A DNA stretch of 64,000 nucleotides, taken from assembly GCA_963828185.1 (NCBI GenBank), contig CAWHDV010000015.1, forward strand, positions 1 through 64,000, given 5' to 3'. The DNA is from Rhodoblastus sp963828185 (GTDB lineage: Bacteria; Pseudomonadota; Alphaproteobacteria; Rhizobiales; Beijerinckiaceae). Of the stretch, positions 36,790 through 46,436 are shown piece by piece. The notes beneath the pieces are model-generated. The model was not told the DNA's origin, did not search any database, and saw only the letters and a list, made by a program, of their open reading frames with translations. The translations under genes were made by a program, and so were the position numbers. Within the stretch, counting starts at the first letter, position 1; every line of letters begins with the position of its first letter.

Positions 36790-38559
36790 ATGTCGGATCA
36801 AGCCATCGTTCCAAAGCCGGAGGCGCCTTTGTCGCCGCCCCCGCCCCGCGAGTCGCGCGCGCAGGCGATCGTGGACGCCCTGGCCGGGCGCCCGCTGGTG
36901 CTGGTCGGCATGATGGGCTCCGGCAAGACGGCGATCGGCCGCCGGCTCGCCCAGAAGCTCGGCGTCGGTTTCGTCGATTCCGACCAGGAAATCGAGGCCG
37001 CGCACCGCCTGACGGTCAGCGAGATCTTCGCGCTGCATGGCGAGCCCTATTTTCGCGACGGCGAACGGCGGGTGCTGGCGCGGCTGATCGGCGAGGGCCA
37101 GCGGGTCATCGCCACCGGCGGTGGCGCCTTCATCAATGCGCAGACGCGCGCGCTTATCGCCGACCATGCCGTCTCGATCTGGCTCAAGGCCGATTTCGAC
37201 GTGCTGATGCGGCGGGTCCGCAAGCGGCCGACACGGCCGCTGTTGCAGGATCCCGACCCCGAAGGGGTGATGCGTCGCCTGATCGAGCGGCGCTATCCGA
37301 TTTACGCGGAAGCCGATCTCGTGGCGCAATCGCGCGACGCGCCGCATGAAACCATCATCGAGGAAATTTTTGGCGCGCTCGAGCGCCATCTCAGCCGGCA
37401 AGGAGAATTTTCGCCCGACATGACCGCCCCCGCCGTTCCCCCCGCCACGACCCGCGTCAACGTCAAGCTCGGGCCCCGCGCCTATGACATCCTGATCGGC
37501 CCCGACCTGGTCAGTCATGCCGGCGAGAGGCTCAAGCAGCTCGCGCCGGGCGCGAGCGCCTTCATCGTCACCGATTCCAACGTCGGCCCGCTGTGGCTCG
37601 CCGCCTTGCAGGAGAGTTTTCGCTCGGCTGGCGTCAGGCACGGCCAGATTGTGCTGCCGGCTGGCGAGGCGACCAAGAATTACGCGCATTTCCAAAAGCT
37701 TTGCGAGGCGGCGCTCGAGGCGCGCATGGAGCGCGGCGATTTCCTGGTGGCGCTGGGCGGCGGGGTGATCGGCGACCTCACCGGCTTCGCCGCCGCGAGC
37801 CTGCGGCGCGGCATGGGCTTCGTGCAAATCCCCACCACGCTTCTGTCGCAGGTCGATTCCTCGGTCGGCGGCAAGACCGGCATCAATTCCGGCCACGGCA
37901 AGAACCTGATCGGCGCCTTCCACCAGCCGGCGCTGGTGCTGGCCGACACCAAAACCCTCGCCACCCTGCCGCCGCGCGAATTCGCCGCCGGCTATGCCGA
38001 GGTCGCCAAATATGGCCTCATCGACCGGCCGGATTTTTTCACCTGGCTCGAGGCGCATTGGGGCGGCGTGTTCCGGCGCGGCGCGGAGCTCGATCACGCC
38101 ATCGCCGTGAGTTGCGAATCCAAGGCGGCGGTGGTCGCGCGCGACGAAACCGAACAGGGCGACCGCGCGCTGCTCAATCTCGGCCACACATTCGGCCACG
38201 CGCTGGAAAAGCTCGTCGGCTATGACAGCGCGCGGCTGGTGCATGGCGAAGGCGTGGCGATCGGCATGGCCTGCGCCTTCCGTTTTTCCGCGCATCAGGG
38301 GCTTTGCCCGCCTGACGCGGCCGAGCGGGTGGAAAACCATCTGCGCGCAGTCGGACTGCCGACCCGCATCGGCCAGATCAAGGGCTGGCGCGACGGAGCC
38401 CACGAGATCGTCGCGGCCATGGCCCAGGACAAGAAAGTGCGGCGCGGCGCGCTGACCTTCATTCTTGCGCGCGGCGTAGGCGAATGTTTCATCGCCAGGA
38501 GCGTCGAGCCGCAGGCGGTCCACGCCTTTCTCGAGAGCGAATTGCGGGCGGGGGCTTGA
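36790..38559 (+). CDS. aroKB: Shikimate kinase / 3-dehydroquinate synthase (aroK and aroB in one frame)
   Basis: 589 residues. Residues 1-205 are shikimate kinase: VLVGMMGSGKTAIGRRLA P-loop, FVDSDQEIE, and ATGGGAF. From about residue 212 follows dehydroquinate synthase: GGGVIGDLTGFAA, IPTTLLSQVDSSVGGKTG, GYAEVAKYG, LNLGHTFGHALE and HGEGVAIGM. The linker HLSRQGEFSPDMTAPAV contains an ATG with AAGGAG upstream, exactly where a separate aroB would begin (37420). Steps 2 and 5 of the shikimate pathway. True fusion versus a lost stop codon is unresolved. Confidence 0.9.
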   Translation: MSDQAIVPKPEAPLSPPPPRESRAQAIVDALAGRPLVLVGMMGSGKTAIGRRLAQKLGVGFVDSDQEIEAAHRLTVSEIFALHGEPYFRDGERRVLARLIGEGQRVIATGGGAFINAQTRALIADHAVSIWLKADFDVLMRRVRKRPTRPLLQDPDPEGVMRRLIERRYPIYAEADLVAQSRDAPHETIIEEIFGALERHLSRQGEFSPDMTAPAVPPATTRVNVKLGPRAYDILIGPDLVSHAGERLKQLAPGASAFIVTDSNVGPLWLAALQESFRSAGVRHGQIVLPAGEATKNYAHFQKLCEAALEARMERGDFLVALGGGVIGDLTGFAAASLRRGMGFVQIPTTLLSQVDSSVGGKTGINSGHGKNLIGAFHQPALVLADTKTLATLPPREFAAGYAEVAKYGLIDRPDFFTWLEAHWGGVFRRGAELDHAIAVSCESKAAVVARDETEQGDRALLNLGHTFGHALEKLVGYDSARLVHGEGVAIGMACAFRFSAHQGLCPPDAAERVENHLRAVGLPTRIGQIKGWRDGAHEIVAAMAQDKKVRRGALTFILARGVGECFIARSVEPQAVHAFLESELRAGA

Positions 38560-38564
38560 CGGCA

Positions 38565-39863
38565 ATGCATCGCGGCGGCGGCGACTTGCCGGTCAACATC
38601 TGGATCGCCGCAGCGATCCTGGCCTTCTGCATCCTGATGTCGGCGCTGTTTTCCGGCTCCGAGACGGCGCTGACGGCGGCCTCGCGCGCCCGCATGCACG
38701 CGCTCGAAAAACAGGGCGACCCGCGCGCGAAAATCGTCCTCCGGCTGCTGGCGAGCCGCGACCGGCTGATCGGCGCCATGCTGCTCGGCAACACCCTGTT
38801 CAACATCGCCGCCTCGGCTTTCCTGACCTCGGTCCTGCTGGCGATCTTCGGCGATCGCGGCGCCATCTACGCCACCGCCTCGATGACCGTGCTGCTGCTG
38901 ATCTTCGCCGAAGTGCTGCCGAAGACGGTGGCGATCAACTATCCCGACCGCGTGTCGCTCATGCTGGTGCGGGTCGTGTCGTTCTTCGTCACGATCTTCG
39001 GGCCGATCCTCTATGGCGTCGAAAAGATCGTGCGCGGCGCCTTGCGCGTGGTCGGCCTGCGCCTCGGCGAGGCGCACGGGTTGCTGACGCCGCAGGAGGA
39101 GCTGAAAAGCGCCGTCGACCTGATGCACCGCGAAGGCGACGTCGCCCGCTCCGACCGCGACATGTTCGGCGGCCTGCTCGACCTGAAGGAGCTGACCGTC
39201 TCCGACGTCATGGTCCATCGCACGAAAATGCTGGCGCTCGACGCGGATTTGCCGATGCCCGAGATCGTCAAGGAAGTCGTCGCCTCGCCCTATACCCGCG
39301 TGCCGCTGTGGCGCGAGCACGCCGACAATATCGTCGGCGTGCTGCACGCCAAGGATCTTTTGCGCGCGCTTGCCGAGGCGGGCGGCGACGCGGGCAGGGT
39401 CAAGCTCGACAGCATCACGCTCGAAGTCTGGTTCGTGCCGGACACCACGGCGCTGGAAGACCAGTTGCAGGCCTTTCGCAAGCGGAAAACGCATTTCGCT
39501 TTGGTCGTCGACGAATATGGCGACGTGCAGGGCCTGGTGACGCTCGAAGACATATTGGAAGAAATCGTCGGCGACATCAGCGACGAACACGACCTCGCGG
39601 TGACCGGCGTGCGCCGCCAGGCCGACGGCTCGGTCATCGTCGAGGGATCGGTGCCGATCCGCGACCTCAATCGCGTCATGGCCTGGGACCTGCCTGACGA
39701 AGAGGCCACCACCATCGCCGGGCTGGTGATCCACGAGGCGCGCGCCATACCGGAACAGGGCCAGAAATTCGCCTTCCACCGCTTCCGTTTCGAAGTCCTG
39801 CGCAAGCAGCGCAACCGCATCACCCTTTTACGGCTGGCGCCGGAGCCGGAAGCGGAAGCCTGA
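38565..39863 (+). CDS. CNNM/CorC-type transporter-associated protein (DUF21-CBS-CorC_HlyC)
   Basis: 432 residues from ATG 38565. DUF21 domain with helices IWIAAAILAFCILMSALFSG (and SETALTAASRARMHALE), FNIAASAFLTSVLLAIFG and TVLLLIFAEVLPKTVAINYP. CBS pair: VSDVMVHRTKMLALDADLPM and HFALVVDEYGDVQGLVTLED. C-terminal CorC_HlyC domain (GSVPIRDLNRVMAWDLPDEE). Linked to magnesium/cobalt efflux in relatives. Starts 5 bases after aroKB, so probably co-transcribed. Confidence 0.92.
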   Translation: MHRGGGDLPVNIWIAAAILAFCILMSALFSGSETALTAASRARMHALEKQGDPRAKIVLRLLASRDRLIGAMLLGNTLFNIAASAFLTSVLLAIFGDRGAIYATASMTVLLLIFAEVLPKTVAINYPDRVSLMLVRVVSFFVTIFGPILYGVEKIVRGALRVVGLRLGEAHGLLTPQEELKSAVDLMHREGDVARSDRDMFGGLLDLKELTVSDVMVHRTKMLALDADLPMPEIVKEVVASPYTRVPLWREHADNIVGVLHAKDLLRALAEAGGDAGRVKLDSITLEVWFVPDTTALEDQLQAFRKRKTHFALVVDEYGDVQGLVTLEDILEEIVGDISDEHDLAVTGVRRQADGSVIVEGSVPIRDLNRVMAWDLPDEEATTIAGLVIHEARAIPEQGQKFAFHRFRFEVLRKQRNRITLLRLAPEPEAEA

Positions 39864-39866
39864 GGG

Positions 39867-41648
39867 CTAGACAGAGGCCAATTCGGCGGGCGCAACTTCG
39901 CCGGCCATGAATTGCGCCCGCGCCAGGGCGGCGAACTTGCCATTTTGCGCGACCAGTTCGTCGAAGGAGCCGCTTTCGACGATCCGGCCCTGGTCGAAGA
40001 CGAAGATCTTGTCGGCGCCGCGGATCGTCGCCAGCCTGTGGGCGATGACGAAAGTGGTGCGCCCCCGGGTCGCCGCCGTGAGCGCCGCCTGCAACTGTTT
40101 TTCCGTCGCCGCGTCGAGCGCCGAGGTCGCCTCGTCGAACACCATGATCGGCGGGTCCTTCAACAGCGCCCGGGCGATGGAGAGGCGCTGGCGCTCGCCG
40201 CCCGACAGCGTGCGGCCGCGCTCGCCGACCATGGTCTTGATCCCGTCGACCTGGCGCGCGACAAAATCGCTCGCCTGCGCCCGCTCCAGCGCCAGCGCGA
40301 TCTCGGCGTCGCTCGCATCGATCTTGCCGACGCGAAGATTCTCCTCGATCGAACGGGCGAACAGCATCGGCTCCTGGAACACCACGCCGATGTTTTTCCT
40401 CAGCGCCGAAAGCTTCAGATCGCGGATGTCCACGCCGTCGATGCGGATCGCGCCGGCTTGCGGATCGAAGGCGCGATGCAGCAGGCTCAGCGTGGTCGAC
40501 TTGCCCGAACCGGTCGCGCCGACCAGCGCCACCGTCTCGCCGGGCCTCACCACGAAACTGACATCGTCGACCGCCTTGCGGCGTTCGTCATAGGCGAAGC
40601 CGACATGCTCGAAGGCGACTTCGCCAGCCATGCGGCCGGCGTCCCTGGCGCCGGGGCTGTCGGCGACGCTCGACGACGTGTCCATCACCTCGAAGAATTC
40701 CGCCATTTTCGGCGCCTGCATGAACAGGTAATTGGTGAAACCGACGACCTGCTCCAGCCGCGCGATCAGCATGGTGGCGAAGTTCATGAAGGTGACGATC
40801 TCGCCGATGCTGGCGAGGTGGTGGAGATGCAGCGAGACGCCAATGACGAAGATCGACAGCAGCGTCAATGTCGAGGCGGCGCGCGTCGCCACCGCCGCCA
40901 GCGCCCACCACGACAGGACCGGCAATTGCGCCGCCAGCACGCGGTCGATGATTTCGCGCAAAGTCCGCGATTCCCGCTCGATGCGGGTGAAGGACTGGAT
41001 CACCGGCACATTGCCGAGCACGTCGGACGCCTGCTCGGCCAAGCGCGCGTTGAACGTCTCGACCCGCGCCTGGAGGCCTGTGGTCCGGCGCAGCACGAAA
41101 ATGGTGAGCAGGCCGAAGCCGATCACCAGCGCCACCAGCGCCAGGGCCAGCCGCCAGTTGAGGAACAGCGTCGCCGGCAGCAGGATGAACAGCGCAACAA
41201 GCGAGGCGCAATTGGTGCGGAAGAATTCCAGCCACAGGCCGGCCATGCCGCTCGATCCTTCGAGCATCACCTTCAGCAGGCGGCCGGAATGGGTGGCGCC
41301 GTGAAAACTCAGCGGCAGTTCGAGCAAATGATCGAAGAAATCGGCCATCGACGCCAGCCGCCGCCGGTGCGACAGGCGGTCGGCGTGCAAGGCGACCAGC
41401 ACCGCCGCGCCGATCGAGAACAGCCCGAAGCCGACCCAGGCGCCCATCATCGGCGTCAGCTGGGCCCAGCTTGGATTGACCCGCCGCGCCTGGGCGTTGG
41501 ACAAAGCGTCGATGATGCGGCCGAACAGCACGGGTTCGACGAATTGCGCGCAGGCCAGCGCCAGATTGGCGAACACCAGCGCGATGGCGAGGCGGCGCTC
41601 GGCGGCGAGCTGGGCGAGGACGCGGGCATAGATTTTCAGGACGAACAT
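39867..41648 (-). CDS. ndvA: Glucan ABC exporter, NdvA/ChvA-like
   Basis: 593 residues from ATG 41648. Half-transporter: six-helix permease (starting MFVLKIYARVLAQLAAERRL, with EPVLFGRIIDALS typical of NdvA) then ATPase with ALVGATGSGKSTTLSLLHRA, TLSGGERQRLSIARALLKDP and IMVFDEATSALD. NdvA exports cyclic beta-1,2-glucan to the periplasm in rhizobia. The glucan synthase NdvB is not in the window, so the substrate is inferred from similarity only. Confidence 0.85.
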   Translation of the reverse strand: MFVLKIYARVLAQLAAERRLAIALVFANLALACAQFVEPVLFGRIIDALSNAQARRVNPSWAQLTPMMGAWVGFGLFSIGAAVLVALHADRLSHRRRLASMADFFDHLLELPLSFHGATHSGRLLKVMLEGSSGMAGLWLEFFRTNCASLVALFILLPATLFLNWRLALALVALVIGFGLLTIFVLRRTTGLQARVETFNARLAEQASDVLGNVPVIQSFTRIERESRTLREIIDRVLAAQLPVLSWWALAAVATRAASTLTLLSIFVIGVSLHLHHLASIGEIVTFMNFATMLIARLEQVVGFTNYLFMQAPKMAEFFEVMDTSSSVADSPGARDAGRMAGEVAFEHVGFAYDERRKAVDDVSFVVRPGETVALVGATGSGKSTTLSLLHRAFDPQAGAIRIDGVDIRDLKLSALRKNIGVVFQEPMLFARSIEENLRVGKIDASDAEIALALERAQASDFVARQVDGIKTMVGERGRTLSGGERQRLSIARALLKDPPIMVFDEATSALDAATEKQLQAALTAATRGRTTFVIAHRLATIRGADKIFVFDQGRIVESGSFDELVAQNGKFAALARAQFMAGEVAPAELASV

Positions 41649-41724
41649 GGCGGCTGCGGTCTGGTTGCGGACGGCGGGACTATAGCCGGTTTCGCCCGCC
41701 TGTCTTGTCCCCTTGGTCACCTCG

Positions 41725-42489
41725 TCAGTCTTTGCCGAGCGCCGAACCGCCGAGCATGCCGAGCACCCCGCCGATCACGCCGGAGCCCAGCGAGCCGCCG
41801 CCGCCGTCGCCGCCGGCGGTCTGCGGCAGGTAGCGGCCGATCTCCTCGGCCAGGTTCATGATCGGCATGCTCTGCAAGGCGACATGGCCCGGCCCGGTCA
41901 AGGTGGCGAGGAACAGGCCTTCGCCGCCAAACAGGATGTTGCGAAAACCCTTGACCATCTGGATGTCGAAGCCGACCGACGGGTCGATGACGCCGACATG
42001 GCCGGCGTTGACCAAGAGCCTTTCGCCCGAGGCGAGGTCGCGGTGCACCACTTCGCCGGAGAGGTCGAGCCAGACCGTTCCCGGTCCCGTCACTTTTTGC
42101 AGGATAAAGCCCTCGCCGCCGAAAAAGCCGGCGCCGAGCCTTTTTTGCCAGGCCAGCTCCAGTTTCACCGCCATTTCGGCGCACAGGAACGTTTCCTTGC
42201 GGCAGACCAGCGACTGGCCGTCGCGCAGCGGCACGGCGAGGATCGCGCCGGGAAAGCGCGGCGCGAAGGCGACGTGGCCGGAGCCGCGCGACCGGAATTC
42301 GGTGATGAAGAAACTGCCGCCGCCGAAGGAGCGCTTCAGGCCGGCGAAAAAACCGCCGCCGGTATGGGTGTCCATTTCGATGAAATCGTTCATCCAGCAC
42401 ATGCAATTGGTCTGGCTGTAGACCGTCTCGCCGGCGGCGAGATCGATCTCCAGCGTCTGCATCACCGTTCCCGACAGATTGTACTGCAT
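41725..42489 (-). CDS. AIM24 / TIGR00266 family protein
   Basis: 254 residues. Beta-helix-like repeats: GTVMQTLEIDLAAGETVYSQ, FFITEFRSRGSGHVAFAPRF, GFILQKVTGPGTVWLDLSGE, GEGLFLATLTGPGHVALQSM. Gly-rich C-terminus. This widely conserved family has no firm bacterial function. Upstream of ndvA on the same strand with a 76-base gap. Confidence 0.85.
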   Translation of the reverse strand: MQYNLSGTVMQTLEIDLAAGETVYSQTNCMCWMNDFIEMDTHTGGGFFAGLKRSFGGGSFFITEFRSRGSGHVAFAPRFPGAILAVPLRDGQSLVCRKETFLCAEMAVKLELAWQKRLGAGFFGGEGFILQKVTGPGTVWLDLSGEVVHRDLASGERLLVNAGHVGVIDPSVGFDIQMVKGFRNILFGGEGLFLATLTGPGHVALQSMPIMNLAEEIGRYLPQTAGGDGGGGSLGSGVIGGVLGMLGGSALGKD

Positions 42490-42676
42490 GGCTGTCTCCT
42501 TCGCAGGCGGCCGATCCGCTCGCTTTTACACGCGCGAAATCCGCAGGGCCAGCCCGTCCAGCCTCGCGACAGTTTTGGGCGCTACAATGGAAAAGTCTGC
42601 GCGGTCATGAAACGGCGCGGGCGACGCTCGGCTCAACTTCGGCGGATCGGCGCGAGCCGGCCCCAGACTGGTTTTT

Positions 42677-45343
42677 TTGCAAATGACCCCTGGCCGCGAC
42701 AAGGGCGCGCGAACCCATCCGGAAATCCTGCTTTACGTCGGCGCCTTCATCCTCGTCGCGATGTTCATGGGCGTCAATGTCGCGACCCTCGCCAACATGC
42801 GGCGGAGCGCGCGCCAAAGCGCCGAATCCTACCTCGCCGGCGCCGGCAATGTCGTCTCCGAACACGCCGACGCGGCCTTCCGCTCGGTCGATGTCGTGCT
42901 GTCCGGCCTTTCGGCCCAGTTCGAGGGCGGCGACATCGACGCGGCCGCCGCCATGCCGGCGAAGCTGGCTTTGCACAATCTGCTCAAGGAACGGCTGGCC
43001 GGGCTGCCGCAAGTGTCGAGCTTCATGCTGGTCGATGCGAAGGGAAGCATCGTCGCCAGTTCGCTCGATGTCCCGACGGAGGCGATCAACCTTGCGGACC
43101 GCCCGTATTTCCGGGCGCTGAAGGCCGACCCCAATCTCGAGACCTATATCAGCGCGCCCGTCACGAGCCGCCTCACCGGCTCCCGGGTCATTCTTTTCTC
43201 GCGCCGCCTGTCCGGCCCGGACGGCGCCTTCGAGGGGGTGATGGTCGGCGCCATCTGGCGGAGCTATTTCGAAGCCTATTACGACGCCATCATTTCCGGC
43301 GAGGACACGCGGGTCTCGTTGCTGCGCGCCGATGGCGCGACCCTGGCGGAACATTCGGCGCCCTTCGCCTCGGTCCCAAAAATCGCCGCCGCGAGCTGGA
43401 GCGCGCTGCGTCCGGGCGAAGTGGCGCGCGCGAGCGCTGGACCTGGCGGCGCGCCGCAGCTGATTTCGGCGCGCAAACTCGCCAATTTCCCGATTGTCAC
43501 GCTGATCGACCGGCCGGAAGCCAGCGTCTTCGCGGAATGGTCGAAAACGGCCTGGCTTTTATCGCTGATCTCGCTGTGCAACGCCTTGCTGGTGGTCATC
43601 CTCAGCGTCGTCATGGCGCGGCGCTGGCGCGCGCAATCGGCGTTTCTGGCGCGGCTCGAGGCGAGCGAGGTTTTCGCGCGACAAAAATCCGAGCAGTTCG
43701 AGGCGACGCTGGCCAATCTGCCGCAAGGCCTTTGCATGTTCGATTCCGACATGCGCGTCGTCATCGCCAACGCCCAATATTCGCGGCTTTACGATCTTTC
43801 TCCCGACGACGTCCGCGCCGGCACGCCGCTCGACGAGCTGGTCGCGCAGCGGATTGCGCGCGGCGTCTATGCCGACGACGGCCGGCGCGGCGAATTGACG
43901 GCGGAAGCGGAGGAGGCCGGCCGGCTTTTCCGCCTCGCCAACGGGCGCATCATCGCCGTCAACCGCTACGCCATGCCCGACGGCGGCTGGGTGTCGCAGC
44001 ACGAGGACGTCACCGAAGCCCACAAGGCGATGGAGCGGGTCAGCTTTCTGGCGCGCCACGACAGCCTGACGCATCTCTACAATCGCGCGCAGCTGATCGA
44101 GAGCATGAACGAATTTCTGGGCTGGCTGCAGCGCGGCGTCGGCCAGGGCGTCTGCGTGTTGCTGCTCGATCTCGACATGTTCAAGGCGGTCAACGATTCG
44201 CTCGGCCACGGCGTCGGCGACGCCCTGCTGAAGGAGGTCGGCGCGCGGCTGCGCCAGGCGACGCGCGCTGTCGATGTCGTCGCGCGGCTCGGCGGCGACG
44301 AATTCGCCATCGTGCTCATGCTCGACGAAACCGGCAAGCGCGAGGGCGCGCGCGTTTTGGCCGAACGCCTGCTGGCGGTGATCGCCGCGCCTTTCCACAT
44401 CGACGCGCACAAGGTGTCGATCGGCGTGTCGATCGGCATCGCCGCCGCGCCCGAGGATGGTCTTGGCGTGGATGAACTGATGTCGAAGGCCGACATGGCG
44501 CTTTACAAGGCCAAGGCCGCCGGCCGCAATTCCTTCCGCTTCTACGACGCGACGCTCGAAAGCGAGGCGCGCGCGCTCCACAATCTGCAACTCGACCTGC
44601 GCGCGGCGGTCGCCGAGCAGCAGTTCGAACTGCTTTATCAGCCGATCGTCTCGGCCGCGACGCTGCAAGTGGTCTGCGTCGAGGCTTTGGTGCGCTGGCG
44701 CCATCCGCGCGACGGGCTGATCGGTCCCGACCACTTCATCCCCGTGGCGGAGGAAACCGGCCTGATCGTGCCGCTCGGCGAATGGATTCTGCGAAAAGCC
44801 TGCCTCGACGCGCGCGACTGGCCCGCCGCCGTGCAGGTCGCGGTCAATGTCTCGCCGGCGCAATTCCGCAAGGGCAATCTGCTCGGGACGATCGAGCGCC
44901 TGCTCGAGGAAACCGGCTTTCCCGCCAGCCGTCTCGAAGTGGAGATCACCGAAAACATCTTTATGAAGGGCAGCGCGGAAAATCTCGCCATTTTACGCGG
45001 CCTGAAGCAGCTGGGGGCGTCGATTTCGCTCGACGATTTCGGCTCGGGCTATTCCTCGCTCGGCTATATCCGCGCCTTTCCGCTCGACAAGATCAAGATC
45101 GACCGCTCCTTCATCGCCGAGGCGCTGCAAAGCCGCGATTGCGCGGCCATCGTCGCCACCATCGTCACGCTGGCGCGCAACCTCGACATCGCCACCGTGG
45201 CCGAAGGCATAGAGACGCAAGAGCAGCACCAGTTTTTGCGCGCGGCGGGGTGTACTTATTTCCAGGGCTATTTTTTCGGCCGGCCGATGAGCGCGGAAGA
45301 AATGAGCGAAAGGCTGGCGGGGGCGGCGAGGAAGGCGAGCTGA
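42677..45343 (+). CDS. Membrane diguanylate cyclase/phosphodiesterase (dCACHE-PAS-GGDEF-EAL)
   Basis: 888 residues. Helix ILLYVGAFILVAMFMGVNVA, periplasmic dCACHE sensor (about 50-280), second helix LLSLISLCNALLVVILSVVM, PAS domain (NLPQGLCMFDSDMRVVIANA), GGDEF domain with intact LGGDEF and an RAVD inhibitory site five residues before it, and EAL domain with EALVRWRHP, NVSPAQF, EITEN, DDFGSGYSSL and AEGIE. Both catalytic sites look complete, so it may make and degrade cyclic di-GMP. Single gene. Confidence 0.93.
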   Translation: MQMTPGRDKGARTHPEILLYVGAFILVAMFMGVNVATLANMRRSARQSAESYLAGAGNVVSEHADAAFRSVDVVLSGLSAQFEGGDIDAAAAMPAKLALHNLLKERLAGLPQVSSFMLVDAKGSIVASSLDVPTEAINLADRPYFRALKADPNLETYISAPVTSRLTGSRVILFSRRLSGPDGAFEGVMVGAIWRSYFEAYYDAIISGEDTRVSLLRADGATLAEHSAPFASVPKIAAASWSALRPGEVARASAGPGGAPQLISARKLANFPIVTLIDRPEASVFAEWSKTAWLLSLISLCNALLVVILSVVMARRWRAQSAFLARLEASEVFARQKSEQFEATLANLPQGLCMFDSDMRVVIANAQYSRLYDLSPDDVRAGTPLDELVAQRIARGVYADDGRRGELTAEAEEAGRLFRLANGRIIAVNRYAMPDGGWVSQHEDVTEAHKAMERVSFLARHDSLTHLYNRAQLIESMNEFLGWLQRGVGQGVCVLLLDLDMFKAVNDSLGHGVGDALLKEVGARLRQATRAVDVVARLGGDEFAIVLMLDETGKREGARVLAERLLAVIAAPFHIDAHKVSIGVSIGIAAAPEDGLGVDELMSKADMALYKAKAAGRNSFRFYDATLESEARALHNLQLDLRAAVAEQQFELLYQPIVSAATLQVVCVEALVRWRHPRDGLIGPDHFIPVAEETGLIVPLGEWILRKACLDARDWPAAVQVAVNVSPAQFRKGNLLGTIERLLEETGFPASRLEVEITENIFMKGSAENLAILRGLKQLGASISLDDFGSGYSSLGYIRAFPLDKIKIDRSFIAEALQSRDCAAIVATIVTLARNLDIATVAEGIETQEQHQFLRAAGCTYFQGYFFGRPMSAEEMSERLAGAARKAS

Positions 45344-45391
45344 AACCTCCGGGTTTCACCCTTCTCCCGCATAGCCGACCCCGCAAGCCGC

Positions 45392-45583
45392 AACGCAGGG
45401 CACGCGGGGACCGGACCGAATGGCGCATCCCGACAGCGGACCATTGACCAAAGGCTGGCGCGTCGGCAGGCCGTTGCGGCAAAAGTGAAAATGGCGCTTT
45501 TTGGTTTGGGCTTCTCCGCGCGCCGCGATGCAAGGAATTCGGGGACCGGATCGAATTGCGCATCACGACAGCGGACGATTGGC
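45392..45583 (+). repeat. Two tandem copies of a dispersed GC-rich repeat
   Basis: Copy 1 (about 45400-45450): GGGGACCGGACCGAATGGCG then CATCCCGACAGCGGACCATT. Copy 2 (about 45538-45585): GGGGACCGGATCGAATTGCG then CATCACGACAGCGGACGATT. Related sequence recurs inverted inside both 415-bp repeats (about 47700-47750 and 48155-48205). The rest of 45344-45700 shows no convincing gene. Confidence 0.65.
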
Positions 45584-45699
45584 CGCAGCCCCGCCCGCAA
45601 TTCGTTTCCTGTCCCAGAACTTCCGGGAAAGCTTGCGCTTTTTCGCGGTTCGGCCGATATTCGTTCTGCAATCGACGTTTTTTTTGGATTTTACCAACG

Positions 45700-45957
45700 A
45701 TGAACTTAGATCATGCATTGAAAGAAAATAAATTGCCTAATGGCGCCACAGCGGAAGCGCTACGGGCCGAGGTGGCCAAGGCCGAGGCGCCGCATGTTGA
45801 GGCGCCCAAGGCCGAACCGGCTCCGATCCAAGTCGATCCGGCCATGAGATTGTTTTGCGATGACGATACGATTGTGGCGATGCAGCGACGATTTACCCCC
45901 ACCGCCGCAGGGATCGCCTGGACGCGGTTCAGCGAAGGGCCGCTCCAAATTTTGTAA
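45700..45957 (+). CDS. Possible small protein ending inside a repeat
   Basis: 85 residues: MNLDHALKENKLPNGATAEA, then a KAEAP/VEAPKAEP low-complexity stretch and FTPTAAGIAWTRFSEG. No good ribosome-binding site. The stop codon falls inside the first copy of the GGTGACATGATACGA repeat, so the C-terminus may be truncated. No family recognised. Confidence 0.35.
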   Translation: MNLDHALKENKLPNGATAEALRAEVAKAEAPHVEAPKAEPAPIQVDPAMRLFCDDDTIVAMQRRFTPTAAGIAWTRFSEGPLQIL

Positions 45958-45974
45958 TTCGTATCATGTCACCG
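45954..45974 (-). repeat. GGTGACATGATACGA repeat, copy 1
   Basis: Minus strand CGGTGACATGATACGAATTA. Left boundary of the segment holding the small membrane protein gene at 46049. Its flanks (C/G tracts) do not form the inverted arms seen in copies 3-5. Confidence 0.75.
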
Positions 45975-46048
45975 CCCCCCGGCCCCCCCCGACGCATCAC
46001 CTTCTCCCACCACCCCCAGCCACTGTAACTCCCAATTCAGAGTCTCCC

Positions 46049-46342
46049 GTGATTGTTGAATTCTTTACACTTTTCGAACCGTACACACGGTATTGGGGCA
46101 TCGGCGCCATGATAATCTTGTTCGTTGCTGGTTTTTTTGCTGGGACCAAGATCAAGCTTGCCTTCGGATTGCTGATCCTTGTGGGAGCCTTCGTCATCGA
46201 CTTCGTGATCTCGAACTGGATCGTGGTTTCAAACAATCTCGAATACGATCGCTTTACGATGCCCTTTGAGGCGATCGCATACGGAATTATCGCACTGGGA
46301 TGGATAATCAGCGCCGTCATAGGTGCCGCATCACGGAAGTAG
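46049..46342 (+). CDS. Small hydrophobic membrane protein
   Basis: 97 residues from GTG 46049. Three predicted helices: IGAMIILFVAGFFAGTKIKL, LAFGLLILVGAFVIDFVISN and AIAYGIIALGWIISAVIGAA, with NLEYDRFTMPFE between the last two. No family recognised. It lies between oppositely oriented copies 1 and 2 of the 15-17 base repeat and has lower GC than the core genes, so it looks like a carried cassette gene. Confidence 0.6.
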   Translation: MIVEFFTLFEPYTRYWGIGAMIILFVAGFFAGTKIKLAFGLLILVGAFVIDFVISNWIVVSNNLEYDRFTMPFEAIAYGIIALGWIISAVIGAASRK

Positions 46343-46365
46343 GACGCTCTGAAAAAAACGGGATG

Positions 46366-46436
46366 GGAGTTACGGGGAGTTCGGGGAGTTACCGGGAGTT
46401 ACGGTGAGTTACGGTGAGTTACGGTGAGTTACGGTG
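46366..46436 (+). repeat. Tandem array of about seven 10-bp units
   Basis: Degenerate units GGGAGTTACG, GGGAGTTCG, GGGAGTTACCG pass into regular GAGTTACGGT units, ending in repeat copy 2. The unit resembles the left arm plus first core bases of the repeat site (GGGAATTACGG), suggesting slippage expansion of a half-site. Confidence 0.8.

Noticed and set aside
35605..38565. A 986-codon minus-strand open frame running from xerD across aroKB
   Set aside because: Only its last 324 codons are xerD. The rest is antisense to aroKB, with no start or ribosome-binding site of its own and low-complexity composition typical of high-GC shadow frames.
39912..41861. A 649-codon plus-strand open frame
   Set aside because: Exactly antisense to the ndvA-like ABC exporter; rich in Arg/Gln/His/Asp as expected for a shadow of a high-GC gene.
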